Shown: positions 1-4,923 of the stretch, piece by piece
Layout of the letters: every line of letters starts with the position of its first letter
How positions within the stretch are numbered: the first letter of the stretch is position 1
Assembly (NCBI GenBank): GCA_028701435.1
Contig: JAQVQT010000092.1
Location: 1-7,392, forward strand
DNA from: Smithellaceae bacterium
GTDB lineage: Bacteria; Desulfobacterota; Syntrophia; Syntrophales; Smithellaceae
Reading direction: 5' to 3'
DNA length: 7,392 nucleotides
The notes under the pieces: model-generated
Told to the model about the DNA's origin: nothing
What the model saw: only the letters and a program-made list of their open reading frames with translations
Database searches by the model: none
Made by a program: the position numbers and the translations under genes

Positions 1-1
1 T

Positions 2-250
2 ATGAAAAAGATTGAATGGGGAAACTTTATACATTCAGATCCCGATGTCCTTTTAGGTAAACCGGTCGTAAAGGGTACCAGGCTGTCGGTCGAGTTTATT
101 CTCGGGCTCTATGCGCAAGGATGGACGGAAGAGCAAATCCTCGAGAATTACCCTAATTTGACAAAAGAAATTCTGCTGGCTGTTTTTGCCTATACACACG
201 ATTGCATGCGCGAGGAATTCCTCTATCCGCTATCGGCGGAGGCCATCTAA
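2..250 (+). CDS. DUF433 family antitoxin-like protein
   Basis: This 82-residue protein matches the DUF433 family: an N-terminal block with LLGKPVVKGTRLSVEFIL (residues 18-35), then a helix-turn-helix-like stretch with GWTEEQILENYPNLT (40-54) and a C-terminal helix ending near LYPL. DUF433 proteins are small, usually 70-85 residues, and are typically the antitoxin partner of DUF5615 PIN-like nucleases (VapBC-like logic). The antitoxin is presumed to bind both toxin and promoter. The ATG lies at the second base of the window, so a start further upstream, the ribosome binding site and the promoter cannot be judged. The stop codon overlaps by one base the ATG of a DUF5615 toxin remnant, the normal gene order for this pair. 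Because that toxin is cut short, the gene is probably an orphan antitoxin. The family call is by recognition of sequence pattern; function is inferred from the family. Confidence 0.85.
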   Translation: MKKIEWGNFIHSDPDVLLGKPVVKGTRLSVEFILGLYAQGWTEEQILENYPNLTKEILLAVFAYTHDCMREEFLYPLSAEAI

Positions 251-324
251 TGGATTTTCTGGCCAACGAGAATTTTCCACTTTTAAGCTTTCGGCTTTTA
301 AGGGAAGTTGGGCATCAATTATAA
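250..324 (+). pseudogene. Truncated DUF5615 (PIN-like) toxin remnant
   Basis: An ATG overlapping the last base of the DUF433 stop codon opens a frame that reads MDFLANENFPLLSFRLLREV and four more residues (GHQL), then stops at TAA 322-324. This is the hallmark N-terminus of DUF5615 PIN-like toxins: the 'ANENFP' segment carries the first acidic active-site region, and 'LLREVGH' is the following helix. Full family members are about 110-120 residues, so roughly four fifths of the protein is missing. I looked in the other plus-strand frames after base 324 for the rest (the conserved LLTFDRDFG-type strand) and did not see it. By base 378 the sequence already belongs to the convergent cyclase gene. 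The toxin therefore appears deleted, not merely frameshifted. A 24-residue peptide could still be made but should not be a nuclease. Confidence 0.8.
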
Positions 325-377
325 GCTCTACGGAAAGCATTGATCCGCCCATCCGCATTCGCATCCGGACGAGCGGG

Positions 378-2192
378 CTATGTCGCAACCACCCGGTTTT
401 TACCCTGCGCCTTGGCCTTGTACATGGCCGTGTCGGCTTCCGACAGCAGCTCTCCCAGCGCCAGCGCTCCATCAATTCTGACGACGCCGATACTCAGACT
501 CAAAGGAAATACCTGGCCCTTTAACTCAAAGCGATACGCCTCAACGGCTGCGCGCAGACGCTCCGCAGCCAGCAGGGCTTCCCGTCCGTCGATTCCGTCG
601 AGTAGAACGGCAAACTCGTCTCCCCCCAGCCGAAAAACAATGTCTTCCGTCCGCAGTGCCGCCTTCAGAAGATCCGTCAGAATTACCAGAACGTCATCAC
701 CGGCGCTGTGGCCGACGGTGTCGTTAACATCCTTAAAGTTGTCAAGGTCCGTGTAAAGGAGCGAGCTGACCCCTCCGCGTTTCGCCTTCGCAATGGTCCG
801 GCTGAGAATTTCTTCCAGACCGCGCCTGTTTAAAAGCCCGGTAAGTTGATCATGAACGGCAAAATGTTTCAGTTTATCTTCGTAACTCTTGCGTTCGGTG
901 ACATCATCGAAAACCGCGACGAAGTAATCCTTTTCCGGACTGTAAACCGAGATGGACAAGTGTTTCCCCAGGGGCTTGAAATCGATTTCAAATTTTTCAG
1001 GATTACCGGTCAACGCGACCCGACCGTAAATCTCGAACAACTCCGGACTCGATTCCTTAACGCCCGGGATTGCATCGGTGACTTTCTTCCCCGCCACATC
1101 CGCAAGTCCCGTCAAACGTTCAAATGCCGCGTTGACATCAAGATAGATAAAGTCCACCGGATGTCCATCGCCGTCATAGATCATCTTGCAGTAGGCAAAC
1201 CCTTCAAGCATATTCTCAAAAAGGGAATGATAGCGCATCTCGCTTTCCTGCAGGGCTTCGGTGCGTTTCTGGACAAGTTCTTCCAGATGGTCCCGGTCGT
1301 AGCGAAGCTTCACCGACATTTCATTGAACGTCGAGGTGAGTTCACGGATTTCCCTGCCGAACGGCCGAGGAAGTTCTTCGCCCAAATGCCCGTCTTGCGT
1401 CGCGATCTCATTCGCCTTCTCCCGCATGATTCCGAGCGGCGCCAGGAGGAAGCGTCTGTAGAGCCAGAACTGAATGCTAAACAGACAGATCAGAACAACC
1501 ATCAGGATAACGGAAAGCTTCAAGGAAAAGACATTGGCCGCCGCATAGGCTTCCGCAAGCGGAATGCGCAGCGACACAATACTGGCCAATTCTCCATCCC
1601 GACGGTTAAAGCTTCTTTCCGTTCCGTAGTAATCCGTCATCCCTTTCGGAGCATTTTCGGGACGACTATGGCATCGCAGACAGGATGCCTCCATGACCTC
1701 GCCTTTTTTCAAGACAACGAGATAAGGCTTTCCGTCAATGATGCGGACGTTGGATTCCATTTCCGGCTGTTTGCCGGCTTTTAAATTTTCAAAGAATACC
1801 CGTTCATATTCATCCGCTTCGTTTTCCGGGCTCCTGGCGTCAACGGCTGAATCTTTAAAAGAATATCCGGAAGGGTTCAATGCCTTGAAGAACTTTTCGA
1901 TCTCGCGGATCGCATAGGTGGAGGACATCCATGTGTGGTCGAAGTAGTCTTTGGAACGGAACGGTTCGCTCCAGGCAAAAATACTGGGTTTCATGATTCG
2001 GGAAAAGTAGGTATGCGTGGCAAGATTACGATCAAGGATAATGCGGGCTTTCGACTGAGCCTCGACGAGGGCCTGCTGGCGCATGTTGTAATTCACGCTG
2101 ACGACCACGACGACGGCGGCAAGGACAAAGAAGCCGCCGATGCAAAGATTGAGAAACATTCCCAACCTGGCGTTGCGAAACCATCCGACCAT
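378..2192 (-). CDS. Membrane diguanylate cyclase with periplasmic c-haem (DUF3365), HAMP, PAS and GGDEF domains
   Basis: This 604-residue protein should make c-di-GMP from two GTP in response to a periplasmic signal. Domain order: TM helix about 12-34; periplasmic DUF3365/Tll0287-type domain about 40-215, containing SPENEADEYE (121-130) and a c-type haem motif CLRCH (171-175); TM helix 222-247; HAMP 243-297; coiled coil about 298-320; PAS 318-435; GGDEF 440-602. The GGDEF domain looks active: TDLDNFKDVND (481-491) with metal ligand D482, GHSAGDD, and the signature GGDEF at 523-527. RTED (514-517) sits exactly five residues before it, an intact inhibitory I-site for product feedback. No EAL domain is present. 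Covalent haem suggests redox, NO, CO or oxygen sensing, as known for haem-bearing periplasmic sensors of Geobacter; the ligand is not readable from sequence. The start ATG has GGAGG five bases upstream. It lies 103 bases downstream of the acyl-CoA ligase on the same strand. Confidence 0.93.
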   Translation of the reverse strand: MVGWFRNARLGMFLNLCIGGFFVLAAVVVVVSVNYNMRQQALVEAQSKARIILDRNLATHTYFSRIMKPSIFAWSEPFRSKDYFDHTWMSSTYAIREIEKFFKALNPSGYSFKDSAVDARSPENEADEYERVFFENLKAGKQPEMESNVRIIDGKPYLVVLKKGEVMEASCLRCHSRPENAPKGMTDYYGTERSFNRRDGELASIVSLRIPLAEAYAAANVFSLKLSVILMVVLICLFSIQFWLYRRFLLAPLGIMREKANEIATQDGHLGEELPRPFGREIRELTSTFNEMSVKLRYDRDHLEELVQKRTEALQESEMRYHSLFENMLEGFAYCKMIYDGDGHPVDFIYLDVNAAFERLTGLADVAGKKVTDAIPGVKESSPELFEIYGRVALTGNPEKFEIDFKPLGKHLSISVYSPEKDYFVAVFDDVTERKSYEDKLKHFAVHDQLTGLLNRRGLEEILSRTIAKAKRGGVSSLLYTDLDNFKDVNDTVGHSAGDDVLVILTDLLKAALRTEDIVFRLGGDEFAVLLDGIDGREALLAAERLRAAVEAYRFELKGQVFPLSLSIGVVRIDGALALGELLSEADTAMYKAKAQGKNRVVAT

Positions 2193-2207
2193 TCTGCCCT
2201 CCAGACT

Positions 2208-2242
2208 CCCCGGTCAATTTACACTTCCTTCCGGGGTTTCAA
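2208..2242 (-). promoter_or_regulatory. Possible promoter and inverted repeat upstream of the GGDEF gene
   Basis: On the minus strand TTGAAA (2242-2237) is followed after 15 bases by TAAATT (2221-2216), a poor but possible sigma-70 promoter giving a very short leader to the ATG at 2192. The same stretch holds an exact 6-bp inverted repeat, CCCCGG at 2208-2213 and CCGGGG at 2231-2236, with a 17-base spacer that covers the putative -10 box. It could be an operator or a leader hairpin just upstream of the ribosome binding site. The short spacer between promoter boxes makes this weak. Confidence 0.25.
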
Positions 2243-2262
2243 AATGATCCGCGGTTCATCCT

Positions 2263-2285
2263 GCCGGGACTCAACGAGGCCCGGC
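2263..2285 (-). terminator. Hairpin between acyl-CoA ligase and GGDEF gene (weak terminator candidate)
   Basis: GCCGGG (2263-2268) pairs with CCCGGC (2280-2285). Inside it CTC (2270-2272) pairs with GAG (2276-2278) around an AAC loop, giving a 9-bp stem with one A/G mismatch. It lies 11 bases past the stop of the acyl-CoA ligase on the minus strand. No uridine run follows directly; only a TTTT tract appears about 16 bases on. It may attenuate or protect a 3' end, but it does not look like a strong intrinsic terminator, so read-through into the GGDEF gene is possible. Confidence 0.35.
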
Positions 2286-2295
2286 CATCAATCCA

Positions 2296-3927
2296 TCAAC
2301 CCTCTGTCTCCGCTTCAACGAGGCTCCCGGCGTAGTATTTCTCGCGGAGCTTCGGTTTTTCAATTTTTCCGGTGGGATTGCGCGGCACCTGTTCAAAAAA
2401 GATTTTGCGCGGACGCTTGTAGCGCGGCAGCGCCTCGCAAAACTTGGCCATTTCCACTTCTGAGCCGGCAAAGCCGGGCTTCAGCTCGATGACCGCCGCG
2501 ACGATCTCCCCCAGCCGATGGTCGGGCAGCCCGATCACCGCCGCATCCTTGATGGCTTCGTGCGTGCGCAGGAAGTCCTCGATCTGCACCGGATAGATGT
2601 TTTCGCCGCCTGTGATGATGACGTCCTTCTTGCGGTCCACCAAATAGACAAAGCCGTCTTCGTCCATCCGCGCCATATCGCCCGTGAACAGCCAGCCGTC
2701 CTTCAGGATTTCGGCCGTGGCTTCGGGGTTTTTGTAGTAGCCTTTCATCACGCCGTCGCCTTTGACGCAAAGCTCGCCCACGTCGCCTGGCTTCACGGGA
2801 GAGCCGTTTTCATCCACAATCCGGATTTCCCACTGATAGCCGGCCTTTCCGATCGCGCCGACTTTGTGGATATTTTCCAGCCCCAGGTGAACGCAGCCCG
2901 GCCCGATGGATTCCGACAAGCCGTAATTGGTGTCGTAATCGTGGTTTGGGAAATGTTCTTTCCAGCGCCGGACAAGGCTGGGCGGCACCGGCTGCGCGCC
3001 GATGTGCATCAGCCGCCACTGGTCGAGCTGATAGTCTTTCAGCTTGAGGTCGCCCCGCTCGACGGCGTCCAGAATATCCTGCGCCCACGGCACCAGAAGC
3101 CAGACAATCGTAATCTTCTCTTCGGACACCGCCCTGAAAACCCATTCCGGTTTGACGCCGCGCAGCAAAACCGCGCGGCTTCCGGCCAGAAAGCTTCCGA
3201 ACCAGTGCATCTTCGCGCCGGTGTGGTAGAGCGGCGGAATGCACAGGAAGTTATCCTCGCGAGTCTGCCGGTGATGGTTCATTTCCACTTCACAGGCCAT
3301 CATCAGGCTGCGGTGGTGATGAAGAATGGCCTTGGGAAAACCGGTGGTGCCGGATGAAAAATAGATGGCCGCGTCGTCCGCGTCGGAAAGCGGAATGCGC
3401 GGCGCCACGGAGGAGCAGCACGCGGTGAGCGCGTAGTAGCTTTCGGCAAACGCGGGCAGGTCCTGTCCCACAAACAGGCGGAGTTTCACTTTCGGCATCT
3501 GTTCGCGGATCGCTTCAATTCGCTGGGTAAATTCCGGCCCGAAGATCAAAACGTCGCAATCGGCCAGATCCAGGCAGTATTTGATTTCGTCTTCCGTATA
3601 GCGGTAGTTGAGCGGGACGGCAATGGCGCCCGTCTTGAGAATGCCGAAATAGATCGGCAACCATTCCAGGCAATTCATCAGCAATATTCCGACCTTGCGA
3701 CCCTTTTCCAGGCCTCTTTGCAAAAGAAAGTTGGCCAAGCGGTTGGCCTTGTCGTCAAACTCGCGCCAGGTCATCTCCCGCCGGTAGCGATTTTCCGGAT
3801 TGGTTTCGACCAGCTCATACTCCTTCCAGCTTGCCTTGACTTCCTTGATTTGAGGATTGATCTCCACCAGGCTTGTTTCTTCGCCGTAGAGAGAAGCGTT
3901 TCGGGTTAGAATTTCTGTGATGGGCAT
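2296..3927 (-). CDS. AMP-forming acyl-CoA synthetase (acyl-CoA ligase)
   Basis: This 543-residue enzyme belongs to the class I adenylate-forming superfamily. It should activate a carboxylic acid with ATP to an acyl-AMP and transfer the acyl group to coenzyme A. The core motifs are all present: the P-loop YFSSGTTGFPK (189-199); A5 YGLSES (335-340) with the Mg-binding Glu339; GWLFTGD (411-417); the hinge region DRKKDVIITGGENIYP (431-446); and the C-terminal catalytic lysine in NPTGKI (517-522, Lys521). Length is normal for medium/long-chain or aromatic acyl-CoA ligases. The substrate cannot be read from sequence; fatty acid, cyclohexane-carboxylate-like and aromatic acids all remain possible. 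It has no signal peptide, so it is cytoplasmic or membrane-peripheral. The start ATG has AGAAGGAA about 6 bases upstream. A promoter lies about 100 bases further up. The next gene on the same strand is a diguanylate cyclase, with no metabolic neighbour to narrow the role. Confidence 0.93.
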   Translation of the reverse strand: MPITEILTRNASLYGEETSLVEINPQIKEVKASWKEYELVETNPENRYRREMTWREFDDKANRLANFLLQRGLEKGRKVGILLMNCLEWLPIYFGILKTGAIAVPLNYRYTEDEIKYCLDLADCDVLIFGPEFTQRIEAIREQMPKVKLRLFVGQDLPAFAESYYALTACCSSVAPRIPLSDADDAAIYFSSGTTGFPKAILHHHRSLMMACEVEMNHHRQTREDNFLCIPPLYHTGAKMHWFGSFLAGSRAVLLRGVKPEWVFRAVSEEKITIVWLLVPWAQDILDAVERGDLKLKDYQLDQWRLMHIGAQPVPPSLVRRWKEHFPNHDYDTNYGLSESIGPGCVHLGLENIHKVGAIGKAGYQWEIRIVDENGSPVKPGDVGELCVKGDGVMKGYYKNPEATAEILKDGWLFTGDMARMDEDGFVYLVDRKKDVIITGGENIYPVQIEDFLRTHEAIKDAAVIGLPDHRLGEIVAAVIELKPGFAGSEVEMAKFCEALPRYKRPRKIFFEQVPRNPTGKIEKPKLREKYYAGSLVEAETEG

Positions 3928-4008
3928 TTAGGGTTCCTTCTGCTGTTGAGATTGATCGATTTGCGGCGGTATTCCAGTGAATTTTGACATATCAGCTACT
4001 CATGCGAT

Positions 4009-4022
4009 AAAAACACGTTTTT
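4009..4022. promoter_or_regulatory. Palindrome at the predicted start of the acyl-CoA ligase transcript (candidate operator)
   Basis: AAAAAC (4009-4014) and GTTTTT (4017-4022) form an exact inverted repeat with a two-base centre. It sits just downstream of the predicted transcription start (about 4025) of the minus-strand promoter, where a bound repressor would block initiation. The AT-rich arms mean some chance of coincidence. No regulator gene is in the window to pair with it. Confidence 0.35.
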
Positions 4023-4031
4023 CCGGAGCGC

Positions 4032-4060
4032 ACGATACGAATTTCAGGCGTTGATGTCAA
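4032..4060 (-). promoter_or_regulatory. Sigma-70-type promoter for the acyl-CoA ligase
   Basis: On the minus strand a perfect -35 box TTGACA (4060-4055) is followed by exactly 17 bases and TATCGT (4037-4032), which matches the -10 consensus at four of six positions. Transcription would start near 4025, leaving a leader of about 98 bases before the ligase ATG at 3927. That leader is long enough to hold regulatory structure, but I see no recognisable riboswitch in it. Confidence 0.55.
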
Positions 4061-4073
4061 GAATATCCTGCCG

Positions 4074-4086
4074 GCCGTGAAACGGC
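4074..4086 (-). terminator. Short hairpin after the small membrane protein gene
   Basis: GCCGT (4074-4078) and ACGGC (4082-4086) form a 5-bp stem with a three-base loop, 12 bases past the stop codon of the 49-residue protein on the minus strand. It competes with an overlapping hairpin, CGGC/GCCG at 4083-4093. No uridine run follows. The structure could mark a 3' end, but as an intrinsic terminator it is weak. Confidence 0.25.
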
Positions 4087-4098
4087 TTCGCCGCATCC

Positions 4099-4248
4099 TC
4101 AATGGAAAAGGACATGGTAAATCACGTACACCCAGGAGAGAATGCCGTGAAAGATGGCCCAGAGCACCGAATGATTATAGCTGTAGCTGATGGTGATGGC
4201 CAGCGCCGTGCCGAATGTAATTCCGGTGGCAATAATATGACCCTGCAT
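4099..4248 (-). CDS. 49-residue membrane protein, two predicted TM helices, function unknown
   Basis: The predicted protein has two hydrophobic segments, about residues 5-24 (with G9-x3-G13) and 28-48, joined by a short polar turn SYNHS (23-27). A helical hairpin in the inner membrane is the natural reading. Five histidines (4, 26, 34, 45, 49) and several Tyr/Trp residues are notable for so short a chain. The start at 4248 was chosen because AAAGGAGG (4261-4254) lies five bases upstream. A longer in-frame start at 4362 exists, but it lies upstream of the consensus promoter at 4294-4322 and its extra 38 residues look like untranslated leader. The pattern of a second helix ending in W-x-Y-V-I-Y reminds me of uncharacterised short proteins seen in diverse bacteria; I cannot name the family. 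It is transcribed divergently from the coiled-coil/cyclase operon. Confidence 0.78.
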   Translation of the reverse strand: MQGHIIATGITFGTALAITISYSYNHSVLWAIFHGILSWVYVIYHVLFH

Positions 4249-4253
4249 GGGAA

Positions 4254-4261
4254 CCTCCTTT
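4254..4261 (-). promoter_or_regulatory. Strong ribosome binding site of the 49-residue membrane protein
   Basis: AAAGGAGG on the minus strand, five bases before the ATG at 4248, is close to the full anti-16S complement. It is by far the best Shine-Dalgarno sequence in the window and decides the short start over the 87-codon alternative. Confidence 0.8.
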
Positions 4262-4293
4262 GGCTGCGCAGAATTCCGATGTTGCTTTGCGGC

Positions 4294-4322
4294 ATTATAG
4301 AAATTCCTCCCTTCCCTGTCAA
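4294..4322 (-). promoter_or_regulatory. Exact-consensus sigma-70 promoter for the 49-residue membrane protein
   Basis: TTGACA (4322-4317), a 17-base spacer and TATAAT (4299-4294) on the minus strand match the housekeeping consensus at all twelve positions with optimal spacing. Transcription should start near 4287 and give a leader of about 39 bases ending in the strong ribosome binding site. Expression is predicted to be high and constitutive unless a repressor acts here. Confidence 0.82.
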
Positions 4323-4378
4323 GAAAACACCGGCGGCCAGAGTCCCCCTGAATTATTTCCACCTTTCATTCTTTTCGG

Positions 4379-4408
4379 TTGAAATCGCGCAGGAATTAAC
4401 CATATAAT
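4379..4408 (+). promoter_or_regulatory. Sigma-70 promoter for the coiled-coil/adenylate cyclase operon
   Basis: TTGAAA (4379-4384), an 18-base spacer and a perfect TATAAT (4403-4408) on the plus strand. Transcription would begin around 4415 and the leader to the ATG at 4450 would be about 35 bases. It lies back to back with the membrane protein promoter, with about 56 bases between the two -35 boxes, enough for a shared regulator site. I do not see a CRP-like TGTGA/TCACA site there. Confidence 0.65.
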
Positions 4409-4449
4409 GCGCGCCAACGCCAAATACGCACCGCGCCGCATTGAGGCTT

Positions 4450-4923
4450 ATGGAAGAAGAACCAAAGACCAACGAACTAGCCCTGCAGAAAGAAAATCTG
4501 CACCTGAAGCAAAGCATCGCCGCGCTGCGCGAGCAGATGGAAAAACTGGAAGCGTCCCGGGAGGAGGCCGTGCAGAAAACCCTCCACGCTTCCCAGGAGG
4601 AGATCACCCAGCTTCGCACCGCCGTTTCCGCCATGCGGGATCAACTGGAAAAGACCTGCTATGAAAAGGATTGCGCGGCCCAGGAGGACATGTCCGCCGC
4701 GGGCAACCGGGAAAAGCAGTTAACCAACACGATAGCGGCCCTGCGCAACGAATTGGAGCGCCGGGACATCACGCATCAGCGGGACATGGAAACAATCACC
4801 CGGACCCATCACGATGAGGCGGCGCAACTGCGCCGGACCATCCAGGTTTTGAGGGACCGCCTGGAGTCTCTCCATCATTCATCAACCGCAAAGGCCGAAC
4901 CCCATGAAAAACCATCAGAATAA
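4450..4923 (+). CDS. Coiled-coil protein with four 36-residue repeats, function unknown
   Basis: This 157-residue protein is almost entirely charged and helical (Glu, Arg, Gln, Leu, Ala), with no signal peptide, TM segment or known catalytic motif. A block resembling L-x-x-T-I-A-A-L-R-D-x-L-E recurs at residues 19, 55, 91 and 127, an exact 36-residue period. Each full unit ends in Gln. The last 18 residues (after about 139) are polar and probably disordered. The ATG at 4450 was chosen; GAGG sits only three bases upstream, which is tight. A TTG at 4441 is in frame but has no ribosome binding site. The stop overlaps the adenylate cyclase start by 20 bases, so the two are co-transcribed and likely translationally coupled. 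A scaffold, oligomerisation or partner role for the cyclase is inferred from this linkage. I do not recognise the family, and coiled coils give misleading database hits. Confidence 0.8.
   Translation: MEEEPKTNELALQKENLHLKQSIAALREQMEKLEASREEAVQKTLHASQEEITQLRTAVSAMRDQLEKTCYEKDCAAQEDMSAAGNREKQLTNTIAALRNELERRDITHQRDMETITRTHHDEAAQLRRTIQVLRDRLESLHHSSTAKAEPHEKPSE
4504..4866 (+). repeat. Four coding repeats with exact 108-base period
   Basis: Unit starts are at 4504, 4612, 4720 and 4828, each 108 bases (36 codons) apart. The conserved cores read LKQSIAALREQME, LRTAVSAMRDQLE, LTNTIAALRNELE and LRRTIQVLRDRLE. The similarity is clear in protein but largely eroded in DNA, so the duplication is old and the spacing has been kept by selection. 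Thirty-six is not a multiple of seven; it would fit two heptads plus two hendecads. Confidence 0.8.

Noticed and set aside
345..376. An imperfect hairpin (CCGC/GCGG plus TCCG/CGGA) just past the GGDEF stop codon
   Set aside because: There are only two 4-bp stems separated by an internal loop, with no following U-run on the minus strand. It is partly explained by short GCATCCG-like repetition, so it is not convincing as a terminator.
846..1784. A 312-codon open frame on the plus strand opposite the GGDEF gene
   Set aside because: It has no recognisable motif and shadows the PAS/HAMP/haem-domain coding sequence of the real minus-strand gene.
2518..3357. A 279-codon open frame on the plus strand opposite the acyl-CoA ligase
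   Set aside because: It is an antisense shadow. The ligase motifs on the minus strand are complete and explain the open frame.
4099..4362. The 87-codon version of the small membrane protein
   Set aside because: Its start lies upstream of the exact-consensus promoter, lacks a good ribosome binding site, and the extra N-terminal residues are polar and unlike the rest. The 49-codon start has AAAGGAGG at ideal spacing.
4323..4378. A search for a CRP/FNR-type operator between the divergent promoters
   Set aside because: Only a weak TGAA-n12-TTCA arrangement is present. It lacks the TGTGA/TCACA or TTGAT/ATCAA halves and is expected by chance in AT-rich DNA.
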